From NCBI RefSeq assembly GCF_001263355.1, contig NZ_LGYO01000008.1, positions 212,987 through 276,986 of the forward strand: a stretch of DNA of 64,000 nt, in the 5' to 3' direction. This document shows positions 55,099-61,791 of the stretch, piece after piece (position 1 is the first letter of the stretch; every line of letters begins with the position of its first letter). The notes beneath the pieces are model-generated. The model did not search any database and had not been told where the DNA came from. It was given only the letters and a program-made list of their open reading frames with translations. Origin of the DNA: Acetobacterium bakii (lineage in GTDB: Bacteria; Bacillota; Clostridia; Eubacteriales; Eubacteriaceae). Made by a program: the position numbers and the translations under genes.

Positions 55099-55792
55099 CA
55101 ACAAATATGATGAAATTTCCGAAATAATTAAAACAAAAATTCAAAAAGAAATTTATCCGGTTAATATGCAGATTCCTCCGGAGAATACATTGGCAGATGA
55201 GTTTGGGGTGAGTCGCATCACCATCCGAAATGCACTTTCAAGCCTGATTGATGATGGTTATATTTATTCAATCCCAGGAAAAGGCAACTATGTTCTTGAT
55301 AACAAAAACGATAAATTTCTACTATCTTTGAAAACCGTGAATCTTTTAAAAAAACCATTTCAACGGGTAGAAATGCTTGGCTCCGAAATTATTAAACCTA
55401 CCATAGATTTAGTCTATCGCCTGCGAGTGGCACCGGATGCCAGGGTTGTTTATATTCGTTGGGTGCTTTTTTACGAAGAGACACCGATTGCCTACGATAT
55501 TCATTATATTCCATACTTTCCGGGGATCACGGTTTGGAATGATGATTTTGAGTACACCAGTTTAAGTGAAATACTTTCTCAAAAAAATACCATCTTTCAA
55601 TTACAAGAGAAAATGAGTATCACCGCGGTGACCAGCAGTGAAGAAGTGGCAAAAGTATTGGGAATACAAGTGAATACGCCGGTGCTTCAAATAACCCAGG
55701 AAATATCGGATGATGAAGAACCAATGGGGATGCGACGTCTTTATATTAAAAAAGAATGGTGTCGTATTCACGGGGATTCCCTTAATGGATAG
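55094..55792 (+). CDS. GntR/HutC-family transcriptional regulator 1
   Basis: 232 residues from the ATT at 55,094; starting at the ATG 55,166 would remove the first helix of the winged-helix domain (ISNKYDEISEIIKTKIQKEIYP). Winged helix: ENTLADEFGVSRITIRNALSSLIDDGYIYSIPGKGNYV. The C-terminal UTRA-like effector domain contains VYIRWVLFYEETPIAYDIHYIP. Probably senses a cluster substrate and binds the dyads near 44,800 and 45,020. Translationally coupled to the corrinoid gene. Confidence 0.87.
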   Translation: MSNKYDEISEIIKTKIQKEIYPVNMQIPPENTLADEFGVSRITIRNALSSLIDDGYIYSIPGKGNYVLDNKNDKFLLSLKTVNLLKKPFQRVEMLGSEIIKPTIDLVYRLRVAPDARVVYIRWVLFYEETPIAYDIHYIPYFPGITVWNDDFEYTSLSEILSQKNTIFQLQEKMSITAVTSSEEVAKVLGIQVNTPVLQITQEISDDEEPMGMRRLYIKKEWCRIHGDSLNG

Positions 55793-55800
55793 GAGTATAA

Positions 55801-56490
55801 ATGAAAGCGAAAATTTGCGATCAAATTGTTAATGATATTCTTGGCAAAATTAATAAGGGAATCCTAAAGCCGCAGGAAAAGTTGCCAACCAATCAGGAAT
55901 TGGCTAAAACCTATAAAACCAGTACTGTAACGGTTCGCAAAAGCATTGCGATCCTTGTGAACAAAGGTTATCTTAGCTCAATTGAGCGGATTGGAACATT
56001 TGTTAAGGAACAGGAAAAAGACCTTTTTCTAATTAATTTTAGTTTGGAAGGCAACATCAACGAAGAAATAACGAATGCCGTCACTGAGGATATCCATCTG
56101 ACATTTTCAAAGGTTAAGGGGTACCATCACGAAATAAAAACCTTGGAAATAAAAACCTTGTATTATACAGATGCCATGCCGGTATGTTATACCATCGATG
56201 CATTGTTCCTGGGAGGACACTATAGTTTAGATCGCATTCAAGAAAAAACTGAAAAAAATCTCAGCCAGATGATGAAAATTATTAATGGCTTTGAGGTTGT
56301 GAAAACACTTGAAATTACAATGGATTTTCCCAATAAATATATTTGTCAGCGTCTTTCAATTAACGAGAGTATTCCGATGTTATGTTTCATTACCCATTAC
56401 AGCACCCTGGGGAATCAGCCGATTGGAAGAAGGGTTCTATACGTAGCAGGAGAAAACGTTGATGTAAAAGGGAAGTCTTATTATAAATAG
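55801..56490 (+). CDS. GntR-family transcriptional regulator 2
   Basis: 229 residues. N-terminal winged helix QELAKTYKTSTVTVRKSIAILVNKGYLSSIERIGTFV; the C-terminal UTRA-like domain has LYYTDAMPVCYTIDALF and a final GRRVLYVAG. TAGGAG sits 4-9 nt upstream. Two different GntR regulators in tandem suggest separate control of the two methyltransferase systems. Confidence 0.86.
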   Translation: MKAKICDQIVNDILGKINKGILKPQEKLPTNQELAKTYKTSTVTVRKSIAILVNKGYLSSIERIGTFVKEQEKDLFLINFSLEGNINEEITNAVTEDIHLTFSKVKGYHHEIKTLEIKTLYYTDAMPVCYTIDALFLGGHYSLDRIQEKTEKNLSQMMKIINGFEVVKTLEITMDFPNKYICQRLSINESIPMLCFITHYSTLGNQPIGRRVLYVAGENVDVKGKSYYK

Positions 56491-56506
56491 CAAAGGAACT
56501 GAAAGT

Positions 56507-56776
56507 ATGATTTATTTATTAATATATTTGGTTGTTGTCAACCTGATCACTTTTTTATTATTTTGGAATGACAAGAAAAGGTCTAAAAAACCGGGTCAGC
56601 GCTTTTCTGAAAAAACCTTATTAGGCTTCAGTGCCGTTGGCGGAAGTTTGGGCGGCATTTTTGGGATGCGAAATTTTCATCATAAAACTAAACATCCCAA
56701 GTTTTATATCGGGTTGCCGTGTATACTTGTACTCCAAATTGGAATTGGTGCCTTCCTTTACTGGAAGTTTTTTTAA
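56507..56776 (+). CDS. DUF1294 family small membrane protein
   Basis: 89 residues with hydrophobic segments at both ends and in the middle. FWNDKKRSKKPGQRFSEKTLLGFSAVGGSLGG and MRNFHHKTKHPKF are the family motifs. Function unknown. Confidence 0.85.
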   Translation: MIYLLIYLVVVNLITFLLFWNDKKRSKKPGQRFSEKTLLGFSAVGGSLGGIFGMRNFHHKTKHPKFYIGLPCILVLQIGIGAFLYWKFF

Positions 56777-56802
56777 AAATCACAAAAAAAGTGAGGAACA
56801 CC

Positions 56803-56831
56803 TTGACAATTTATGAAAAAAACTGTAATCT
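56803..56831 (+). promoter_or_regulatory. Promoter of tRNA-Leu
   Basis: TTGACA at 56,803-56,808, 17-nt spacer, TAATCT at 56,826-56,831. Confidence 0.6.
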
Positions 56832-56858
56832 ATAGTGGTACTCAGAAATGAGTGGTAT

Positions 56859-56944
56859 GCGAGAGTGTTGGAACTGGCAGACAAGCACGTTTCAGAGGCG
56901 TGTGCCCAAAAGGCGTACGGGTTCGACCCCCGTTTCTCGCACCA
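56859..56944 (+). tRNA. tRNA-Leu (anticodon CAG)
   Basis: Acceptor GCGAGAG pairs with TTCTCGC (one G-T pair) followed by ACCA. Anticodon arm CACGT-TTCAGAG-GCGTG has anticodon CAG; a long class II variable arm GCC-CAAAA-GGC and T-arm ACGGG-TTCGACC-CCCGT complete the fold. CCA is encoded. The 3' end abuts integrase remnants, a usual prophage attachment site. Confidence 0.96.
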
Positions 56945-56951
56945 CTATGAA

Positions 56952-56985
56952 ATTTAAAAACGGCATTAAATGGCCGTTTTTTTAA
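56952..56985 (+). terminator. Terminator after tRNA-Leu
   Basis: AACGGC and GCCGTT form a stem followed by TTTTTTT. Confidence 0.8.
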
Positions 56986-57005
56986 TGCAAAAAATCCTAT
57001 TTCTG

Positions 57006-57194
57006 TCATTTGACATATAAATTGTCATATTTTTCAAATTTCTCCGCTCCTGACCGCCTCATTCCATCGGTTACGAATGCATACTGATCCAAGGTAAAGG
57101 CTGCTGAGTGATGGTCTAAACTCTCCTGTACTGTCTTTATATCAATACCAGCCTGGATGGATAAAACCGCATAGGTATGTCGTAAGAAATCCAA
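57006..57194 (-). pseudogene. C-terminal fragment of a phage tyrosine integrase
   Basis: 62 residues: FLRHTYAVLSIQAGIDIKTV and ESLDHHSAAFTLDQYAF carry the box II HxxR-type region and the active-site Tyr. The homology stops abruptly at LRHTYA; upstream sequence is replaced by a large inverted repeat. It lies 62 nt from tRNA-Leu, in the place of a prophage integrase. Confidence 0.8.
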
Positions 57195-57198
57195 ACCT

Positions 57199-57272
57199 AA
57201 ATAAAATCCAAACCTTTTTCAAATATGCCTGATACATAAGGGCTTTAATGAAAAAAGGTTTGGATTTTATTT
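57199..57272. repeat. Large inverted repeat truncating the integrase fragment
   Basis: AAATAAAATCCAAACCTTTT at 57,199 and AAAAGGTTTGGATTTTATTT ending at 57,272 form about 22-bp arms with one bulged base. Part of the arm (AATCCAAACC) is also repeated directly just left, at the exact point where integrase homology ends. Confidence 0.7.
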
Positions 57273-57318
57273 CTTTTATTATATGCTCTTCTTATCAAAT
57301 GAACAGGAGGTCATACTA

Positions 57319-58288
57319 ATGAATGTACAGAATCTACGGGATAATTATCCCAAACTTATTTCCTGCATGGAAAGCAATGGCTACTCAAAAGCCTATGTTG
57401 ACAGGTTCAAAAGAGAGCTTAAAAAAATTCTGGTCCTTGCTGATTCAAAGGATTGGTCCTGCTATACAGACGTGTATCTGGAGTATACAAAAACATCGGA
57501 TTCTCCTGATTATCTCCGTAATAAACGGACGATTATCGGAGCTATTGAGCAGTTCGATGTACATAAAAGATACCCGAATGGAAGACGCAGACATGAGCTT
57601 TTCAAAAGGGGTGCCTATTCGTTACTAGCCCCGGAATTCAAAGCCGTCATTGACTATTATTATGAAGCGGAAAAGAAACACGGCAAAAAAGTTACCACCA
57701 TTTATACAGAATCTCATAATGCATCCACATTTTTCTTATACCTCCAGAAAAAAGGAATCGATAGCCTCGTTGAAATTTCAGAAGAAGCCGTGCTTTCCAT
57801 ATTCATATCACCTGATGAAAAACTGCTGCGGAGCTATTCTTACAAGAAAAACATTGCTGCAGTATTGAAAGTGTGTCCCCCTGATCATCAGGAAATATGC
57901 CATCGGATTCTGACTTTTCTTCCAGCCTTAAGGGAAACCAGAAAAAACATACAGTATCTTACATTGGAAGAAATCCGGAAAATTAAGGAAGTGCTGGCTG
58001 GTGAAAATACGCTGACGCTCTGTGATAAAGCGATCGGGATGCTTGCACTTTACACCGGATTACGTGGCTGTGATATTGCTGGAATGACACTTGACTCCAT
58101 TGACTGGGACAGGGATTTAATCTTTATCAGACAGCAGAAACAGCGTTTGCTCTTGAGCTTCCTTTAACAGCAGTTATTGGTAATGCCATCTATGATTATC
58201 TGATAACAGAGCGTCATCACACCGAAAGCAGGTATCTTTTTCTTTCACAACATAAACCAATTGGAATTGTCAATAACAGTTCAGTCTA
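57319..58288 (+). pseudogene. Site-specific tyrosine recombinase, frameshifted and truncated
   Basis: Starts at ATG 57,319 with CAGGAGG upstream. N-terminal SAM-like core-binding region, then the catalytic box I LALYTGLRGCDIAGMTLDSIDW near residue 250. The frame breaks near 58,138 (CAGAAACAG, apparently one A lost). Translation in the next frame continues as FALELPLTAVIGNAIYDYL...SRYLFLSQHKPIGIVNN and ends at TAA 58,288. Box II and the Tyr are absent, so it cannot recombine. Confidence 0.82.
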
Positions 58289-58368
58289 AACCAGCAAGGA
58301 ATAATTTAGACATCCTTCGATGATGAATACCGCCATGGGCTGAAAACAATCATAAGTACCTTAATCTA

Positions 58369-58697
58369 CTATGCAGCTTGTTGTTGATTTACATAAAAGA
58401 GCTCGCGGTAAGTCAGCGGTGGATACCCGCCATTCGTACTGTAAATTCGCCGTCGATTGTAATAATGAAGATAGCGATAGACAATCGTTTTTACCTCAGT
58501 CATCAACATGTTTTTTGTAACAATTTTATAGAGTTTCTCCTTTTTCAGTGTTGCGAAAAAGCTCTCCATCCGGGCATTATCATAGCAGCGGCCGGTACTG
58601 CTCATGCTTTGAACGGCATTTGCTTTTTTCAACGCATTCCGAAATGATTTGCTGGTAAATTGCGTGCCGCGATCTGAATGAAGATCCAGTTTTTGAG
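58369..58697 (-). pseudogene. IS3-family transposase (OrfB) C-terminal remnant
   Basis: On the minus strand the frame reads LDLHSDRGTQFTS then SMSSTGRCYDNARMESFFATLK and YRYLHYYNRRRIYSTNGGYPP, the end of the IS3 DDE integrase core including the catalytic Glu in MESFF. The N-terminal part and orfA are missing and no clear terminal inverted repeats flank it. It interrupts the region between the integrase and rusA. Confidence 0.88.
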
Positions 58698-58712
58698 GAT
58701 GGAGGTTGAGAA

Positions 58713-59103
58713 ATGAATAGTTTTTGTGATGGCGTTTATTCCTTCTTCATTCCCGGAAAGTTGCCCAGTACTGAATGAATTGATCAATGAGAACAGGAAA
58801 AACAAGCAAGTTGGAGCGAAATTTAAAAAGGAAACTGATTACTACATTTTCATTTGCATAAAAAGTATGCTGAAAAACCTAAAAATCGAAAAATCCGTTT
58901 ATATAAGATATACGTGGGTTGAAGAAAACAAGAAACGCGACAAAGATAATATTGCCAGTGCAAAAAAATATGTTCAAGATGCGCTAGTTCAGGCTGGTGT
59001 TTTAAAAAACGATGGATGGAATAATATTGTTGGGTTTGAGGATCGCTTTGAGATCGATAAGGAAAAACCAGGGGTATTAGTTGAGATTGTAGAGGTGGAA
59101 TGA
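58713..59103 (+). pseudogene. RusA-like Holliday junction resolvase, frameshifted
   Basis: ATG 58,713 with GGAGG upstream opens MNSFCDGVYSFFIPGKLPS, the normal RusA start, but meets TGA at about 58,774. The next frame supplies the rest: LNELINENRKNKQVGAKFKKE, then RYTWVEENKKRDKDNIASAKKYVQDAL with the catalytic Asp residues, and GVLKNDGWNNIVGFED. A 1-2 nt change between PGKLPS and LNELIN explains both frames. The downstream reading frame alone is open from 58,726. Confidence 0.75.
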
Positions 59104-59115
59104 AACTTAAATGTT

Positions 59116-59235
59116 ATGGTTGCTGGAATTACGGCGGGAATATTTATCTTTGTATTTTTGTTTGCGGGAAGGGAAAACAATGAATATGTGACTCAAAGAA
59201 AACCAGAATCTATGTGTTACATGCGCAAGACATAA
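59116..59235 (+). CDS. Small hydrophobic phage peptide
   Basis: 39 residues: one transmembrane stretch (AGITAGIFIFVFLFAG) and a polar tail. No strong SD. Short and unrecognised, so coding status is uncertain. Confidence 0.35.
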   Translation: MVAGITAGIFIFVFLFAGRENNEYVTQRKPESMCYMRKT

Positions 59236-59343
59236 TTATGAATGTAACGCATGGGGGCCAATTATTAAAGCTGTGATTGTTTGTATTAATTACGAGAACA
59301 AAGACGATGGAAAACAAATAAGCTTTGTTCCTCAAAGGAAATG
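59191..59343 (+). pseudogene. Possible small Cys-rich phage protein with a stop at codon 2
   Basis: The frame following ATG-TGA at 59,185 reads LKENQNLCVTCARHNYECNA... to TGA 59,343 and has a CxxC...C pattern typical of small phage zinc proteins. With TGG in place of TGA it would start MWLKENQN. No other start codon exists. Speculative. Confidence 0.3.
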
Positions 59344-59351
59344 ATTATCTT

Positions 59352-59756
59352 ATGCGAAAAGTAAAATTCAAACACGAATCCGGAATGGAGCCCTATTTCA
59401 TCCATAACGGTAAGCGATACCAAGTGCATCAAATAAAATTAGATGATGGATGGAGATATCAGTTGGAATCAACTGAGCAGTGGGTTAAGCGGAAAAAATC
59501 AATAAGCCCTAATTCACTGGTTAGGAGATTTTTAAAAGGTAGGCGATATCGAGTTGGACCGATCGGATATTTAAACAATGTTTATTTCAGCGATGGTTTA
59601 TTGTTTGGCGCAAATGATCGCGATGGGGAAATAGTGATCCGGCCAATGTCGATTGTGTTGTCAAAATCGTTTAAACAACAACAGGAGTGCATTAAATTTG
59701 CAGAAAAATATATTGAAGAAAATTATATGGATCAGCAAGTAAGTTTGCTGGGTTAA
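59352..59756 (+). CDS. Hypothetical phage protein
   Basis: 134 residues from the ATG at 59,352, with AAAGGAA about 12 nt upstream. Basic, rich in aromatic residues (FKHESGMEPYFIHNGKRY). No domain recognised. Confidence 0.6.
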   Translation: MRKVKFKHESGMEPYFIHNGKRYQVHQIKLDDGWRYQLESTEQWVKRKKSISPNSLVRRFLKGRRYRVGPIGYLNNVYFSDGLLFGANDRDGEIVIRPMSIVLSKSFKQQQECIKFAEKYIEENYMDQQVSLLG

Positions 59757-59771
59757 TTTAGTGGAGGGGAT

Positions 59772-59921
59772 ATGAAAATTAAAAAGCAAGACCACTGCAA
59801 GAAGTCGGACTGTCAGTATTATCATAAATTCTTTAAGAAAAATTGCTCAGCATCGGCCACGGCGCATAGATTGAAAGAGTGCAAGCTGTTCCAGGGGAAG
59901 AAGGTGCAGGATGCCGTTTGA
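59772..59921 (+). CDS. Small Cys-containing phage protein
   Basis: 49 residues, highly basic, with four Cys (HCKKSDC...NC...ECK) that could bind zinc. GGAGGGG precedes the ATG closely. Overlaps the next small ORF by 11 nt. Confidence 0.55.
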   Translation: MKIKKQDHCKKSDCQYYHKFFKKNCSASATAHRLKECKLFQGKKVQDAV

Positions 59922-60006
59922 TATCATGGCTATATTATTGGCGGTGGCAATCGGTGTGGTATGGGGATGGTATGCAAAAGCTTATAGAGAGAATAATGAA
60001 AAATAG
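59911..60006 (+). CDS. Tiny membrane peptide
   Basis: 31 residues with one hydrophobic segment (MAILLAVAIGVVWGW) and a charged tail. Overlaps the preceding gene; AAGGTGCAGG may act as SD. Common type in phage early regions. Confidence 0.45.
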   Translation: MPFDIMAILLAVAIGVVWGWYAKAYRENNEK

Positions 60007-60069
60007 ACATAAAAAAAGGAGCTTTCGCCCCAAGTTGCTCATTAAATAATTTTAACATGGGGGAAGCGA

Positions 60070-60501
60070 ATGTCAAAAGGGAAAACAATTTGCAGGCCGA
60101 AAGATAAAGTAAAAGATGAAATACTAAGAGGGTATGAATACCAGCTTGAAATTGCTGATAGCCTGGAAAGAGAACTTGAGAGGCGAATGGCTAAAGCTAC
60201 AAAAACAGCGAGTGTTATTTCTGATATGCCACGTGGTGGGGAAAGTTTGGATGCAGGGGATCATATTGCGGACTGAGAACCCCTGCAGAAACAAATCCGT
60301 GCAGAGATTGAGGAATGTGTCAGGGAACGGATCAGAATTAAAGCGTTTCTCGATACGGTAAAAATGCCAAAATTGCGGACGGTATTGCAGCTGACCTACA
60401 TCGAATGCCTGGATGTGGATGAGATTGCTATTAGGTTGGATTACTGCTCACGGCAGATCCAGCGGTTGCAGGATCAGGCGCTGGATCTTTTGGAAACATA
60501 A
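60070..60501 (+). pseudogene. Phage late-gene regulator (DUF1492/ArpU-like, sigma-70 region 4) with an in-frame TGA
   Basis: 144 codons in one frame, broken only by TGA at 60,274 after DAGDHIAD. The first half is a Lys/Glu-rich helical part ending SVISDMPRGGES; the second half reads IRAEIEECVRERIRIKAFLD, then TVLQLTYIECLDVDEIAIRLDYCSRQIQRL, a sigma-70 region 4-like helix-turn-helix. A single TGG-to-TGA change would explain the break. These regulators normally sit just upstream of terS, as here once the two cargo genes are discounted. Confidence 0.75.
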
Positions 60502-60626
60502 TTCTATGAAATGTCAGGGAAATAAATTTTGCAATTTTAAATATTGACATTCCCGAATTTGTCGCAACATTTCTTGCAATTTAACTTATTTGGCTTTATA
60601 ATTAAAAGAAAATGTGTGAGGGTAGA
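60441..60626 (+). repeat. Regulator 3' end plus promoter, copy A
   Basis: About 185 nt from TGCTCACGGCAGATCC to the GTGAGGGT ribosome binding site; repeated in diverged form at 61,601-61,791. Blocks kept include AGATCCAG, CAGGATCAGGCGCTGGA, CCGAATT, TTTAACT and TTTATAATTA. Confidence 0.8.
60574..60602 (+). promoter_or_regulatory. Promoter of cargo gene 1
   Basis: TTGCAA at 60,574-60,579, 17-nt spacer, TATAAT at 60,597-60,602; lies inside repeat copy A, 25 nt ahead of the ATG. Confidence 0.7.
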
Positions 60627-61505
60627 ATGAATTCAATAAAAAAACAACAAGAGAAAGTTCTAAAAGATTTTGGTGATTACACTTCTAAGAAAAAGGGATA
60701 TTTGGATGAATATAGAAAGACAGAGTTAAGTGAACTTGAAAAGAATAAAATTTCTAATATTGTTGAAATGAAACTTGTTCAAAGTAATTCTGGCGAAGTT
60801 TTTTTTGGAAAAATTCTAACTATCATTGCAATATTTTTAGCAATAGCTAGCATTTTACCCGATGATGAATTTTTAAGAAGTCTAAAAACTTCTCTTATAT
60901 TATTGGCTTTCTTAGTTTTGATTATTTCGATGATTAATAGAAAAGAAGATAGACAAAATTTGATTAAGTTATTAGAAGTGGAGTTGAAAATTGAGTGTAT
61001 TGATATTGTTCTAAAGGAAAGAGATCAAGAGCCCAAAGAGATTAATGATAAAAATGAATGTAATGAAGATCAAATTTTGAACGAATTGCACGGAGGAATA
61101 GGAATTTCAGAAAAAAATGTTGAGAAATGTGATTCTGATGAAAAAAATATATATTTAAAAGAGAAAGAAATTAGAGAAAATAAAAGATTAGTAAAAGCTA
61201 AGGAAAACGGATTAGCTGATGTAAACAATACAAGGTCAATAATTGCTTCAGCGGTTCTTGGAGTTGTATTGTCACTTATTATAACAAGTGACATCAGTAG
61301 TATAGTAGGTTTAACAAGTTATATAGGTGTGCATTATAATAAACTTATGTTTGATTTGGGTTTGTCTGTAGTGATTATACTAATGACGGTATGGGGTAAA
61401 TTAGTTTTTGATAAAATTCTTAGTTCTGTAGATAAAAAATCAGTAAAAGAATTAATCGAGGAGAACGAGAAACTCCATAAAGAAATAATGGAAATAAAAG
61501 AATAA
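60627..61505 (+). CDS. Prophage cargo gene 1: membrane protein with coiled coil, function unknown
   Basis: 292 residues from the ATG at 60,627 (GTGAGGGT upstream; the in-frame ATG at 60,612 precedes that SD). A charged N-terminal helix, two membrane helices (about 57-77 and 84-103), a long Lys/Glu-rich central region (about 105-200) and two further membrane segments (about 205-235 and 245-265), ending in a coiled coil. Low-GC codon use unlike the chromosomal genes. Has its own promoter and terminator. No family recognised. Confidence 0.75.
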   Translation: MNSIKKQQEKVLKDFGDYTSKKKGYLDEYRKTELSELEKNKISNIVEMKLVQSNSGEVFFGKILTIIAIFLAIASILPDDEFLRSLKTSLILLAFLVLIISMINRKEDRQNLIKLLEVELKIECIDIVLKERDQEPKEINDKNECNEDQILNELHGGIGISEKNVEKCDSDEKNIYLKEKEIRENKRLVKAKENGLADVNNTRSIIASAVLGVVLSLIITSDISSIVGLTSYIGVHYNKLMFDLGLSVVIILMTVWGKLVFDKILSSVDKKSVKELIEENEKLHKEIMEIKE

Positions 61506-61527
61506 TCAAGAGTGCTTAAAAACTTAT

Positions 61528-61549
61528 GGCACCTAGATGGTGCCTTTTT
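61528..61549 (+). terminator. Terminator of cargo gene 1
   Basis: GGCACC-TAGAT-GGTGCC followed by TTTTTA. Confidence 0.85.
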
Positions 61550-61600
61550 AATGTAATAAAATCGATGAATGAAAGGTAGTGTAATGGTTGTATAAATTTT

Positions 61601-61791
61601 TTATTGCTCACTGTAGATCCAGAGGTTACAGGATCAGGCGCTGGAGCATGTAAAAATATGATGTCGTGGAATGTCGGAAAAATAAAGATTATAATTTAAA
61701 ATGTGGAAAGTTCCGAATTGAGCCACATTTTATTGTATTTTAACTCATGCAGGTTTATAATTATGCTAAAAAACCATGTGAGGGGTATCTT
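61601..61791 (+). repeat. Regulator 3' end plus promoter, copy B
   Basis: Diverged duplicate of 60,441-60,626. It keeps the last codons of the regulator as non-coding remnant, the -35/-10 pair and the GTGAGGGG ribosome binding site, and is placed directly before the NACHT gene. Confidence 0.8.
61733..61761 (+). promoter_or_regulatory. Promoter of the NACHT gene
   Basis: TTGTAT at 61,733-61,738, 17-nt spacer, TATAAT at 61,756-61,761. The ATG at 61,747 lies between the two boxes and so cannot be the start codon. Confidence 0.7.

Noticed and set aside
58698..58760. Extension of the IS3 transposase remnant further upstream
   Set aside because: The minus frame stays open, but the plus strand here encodes a convincing SD and RusA N terminus (FFIPGKLPS), so the IS homology is taken to end near 58,697.
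61747..61791. ATG start giving a 15-residue longer NACHT protein
   Set aside because: It lies between the -35 and -10 boxes and upstream of the ribosome binding site conserved in both repeat copies.
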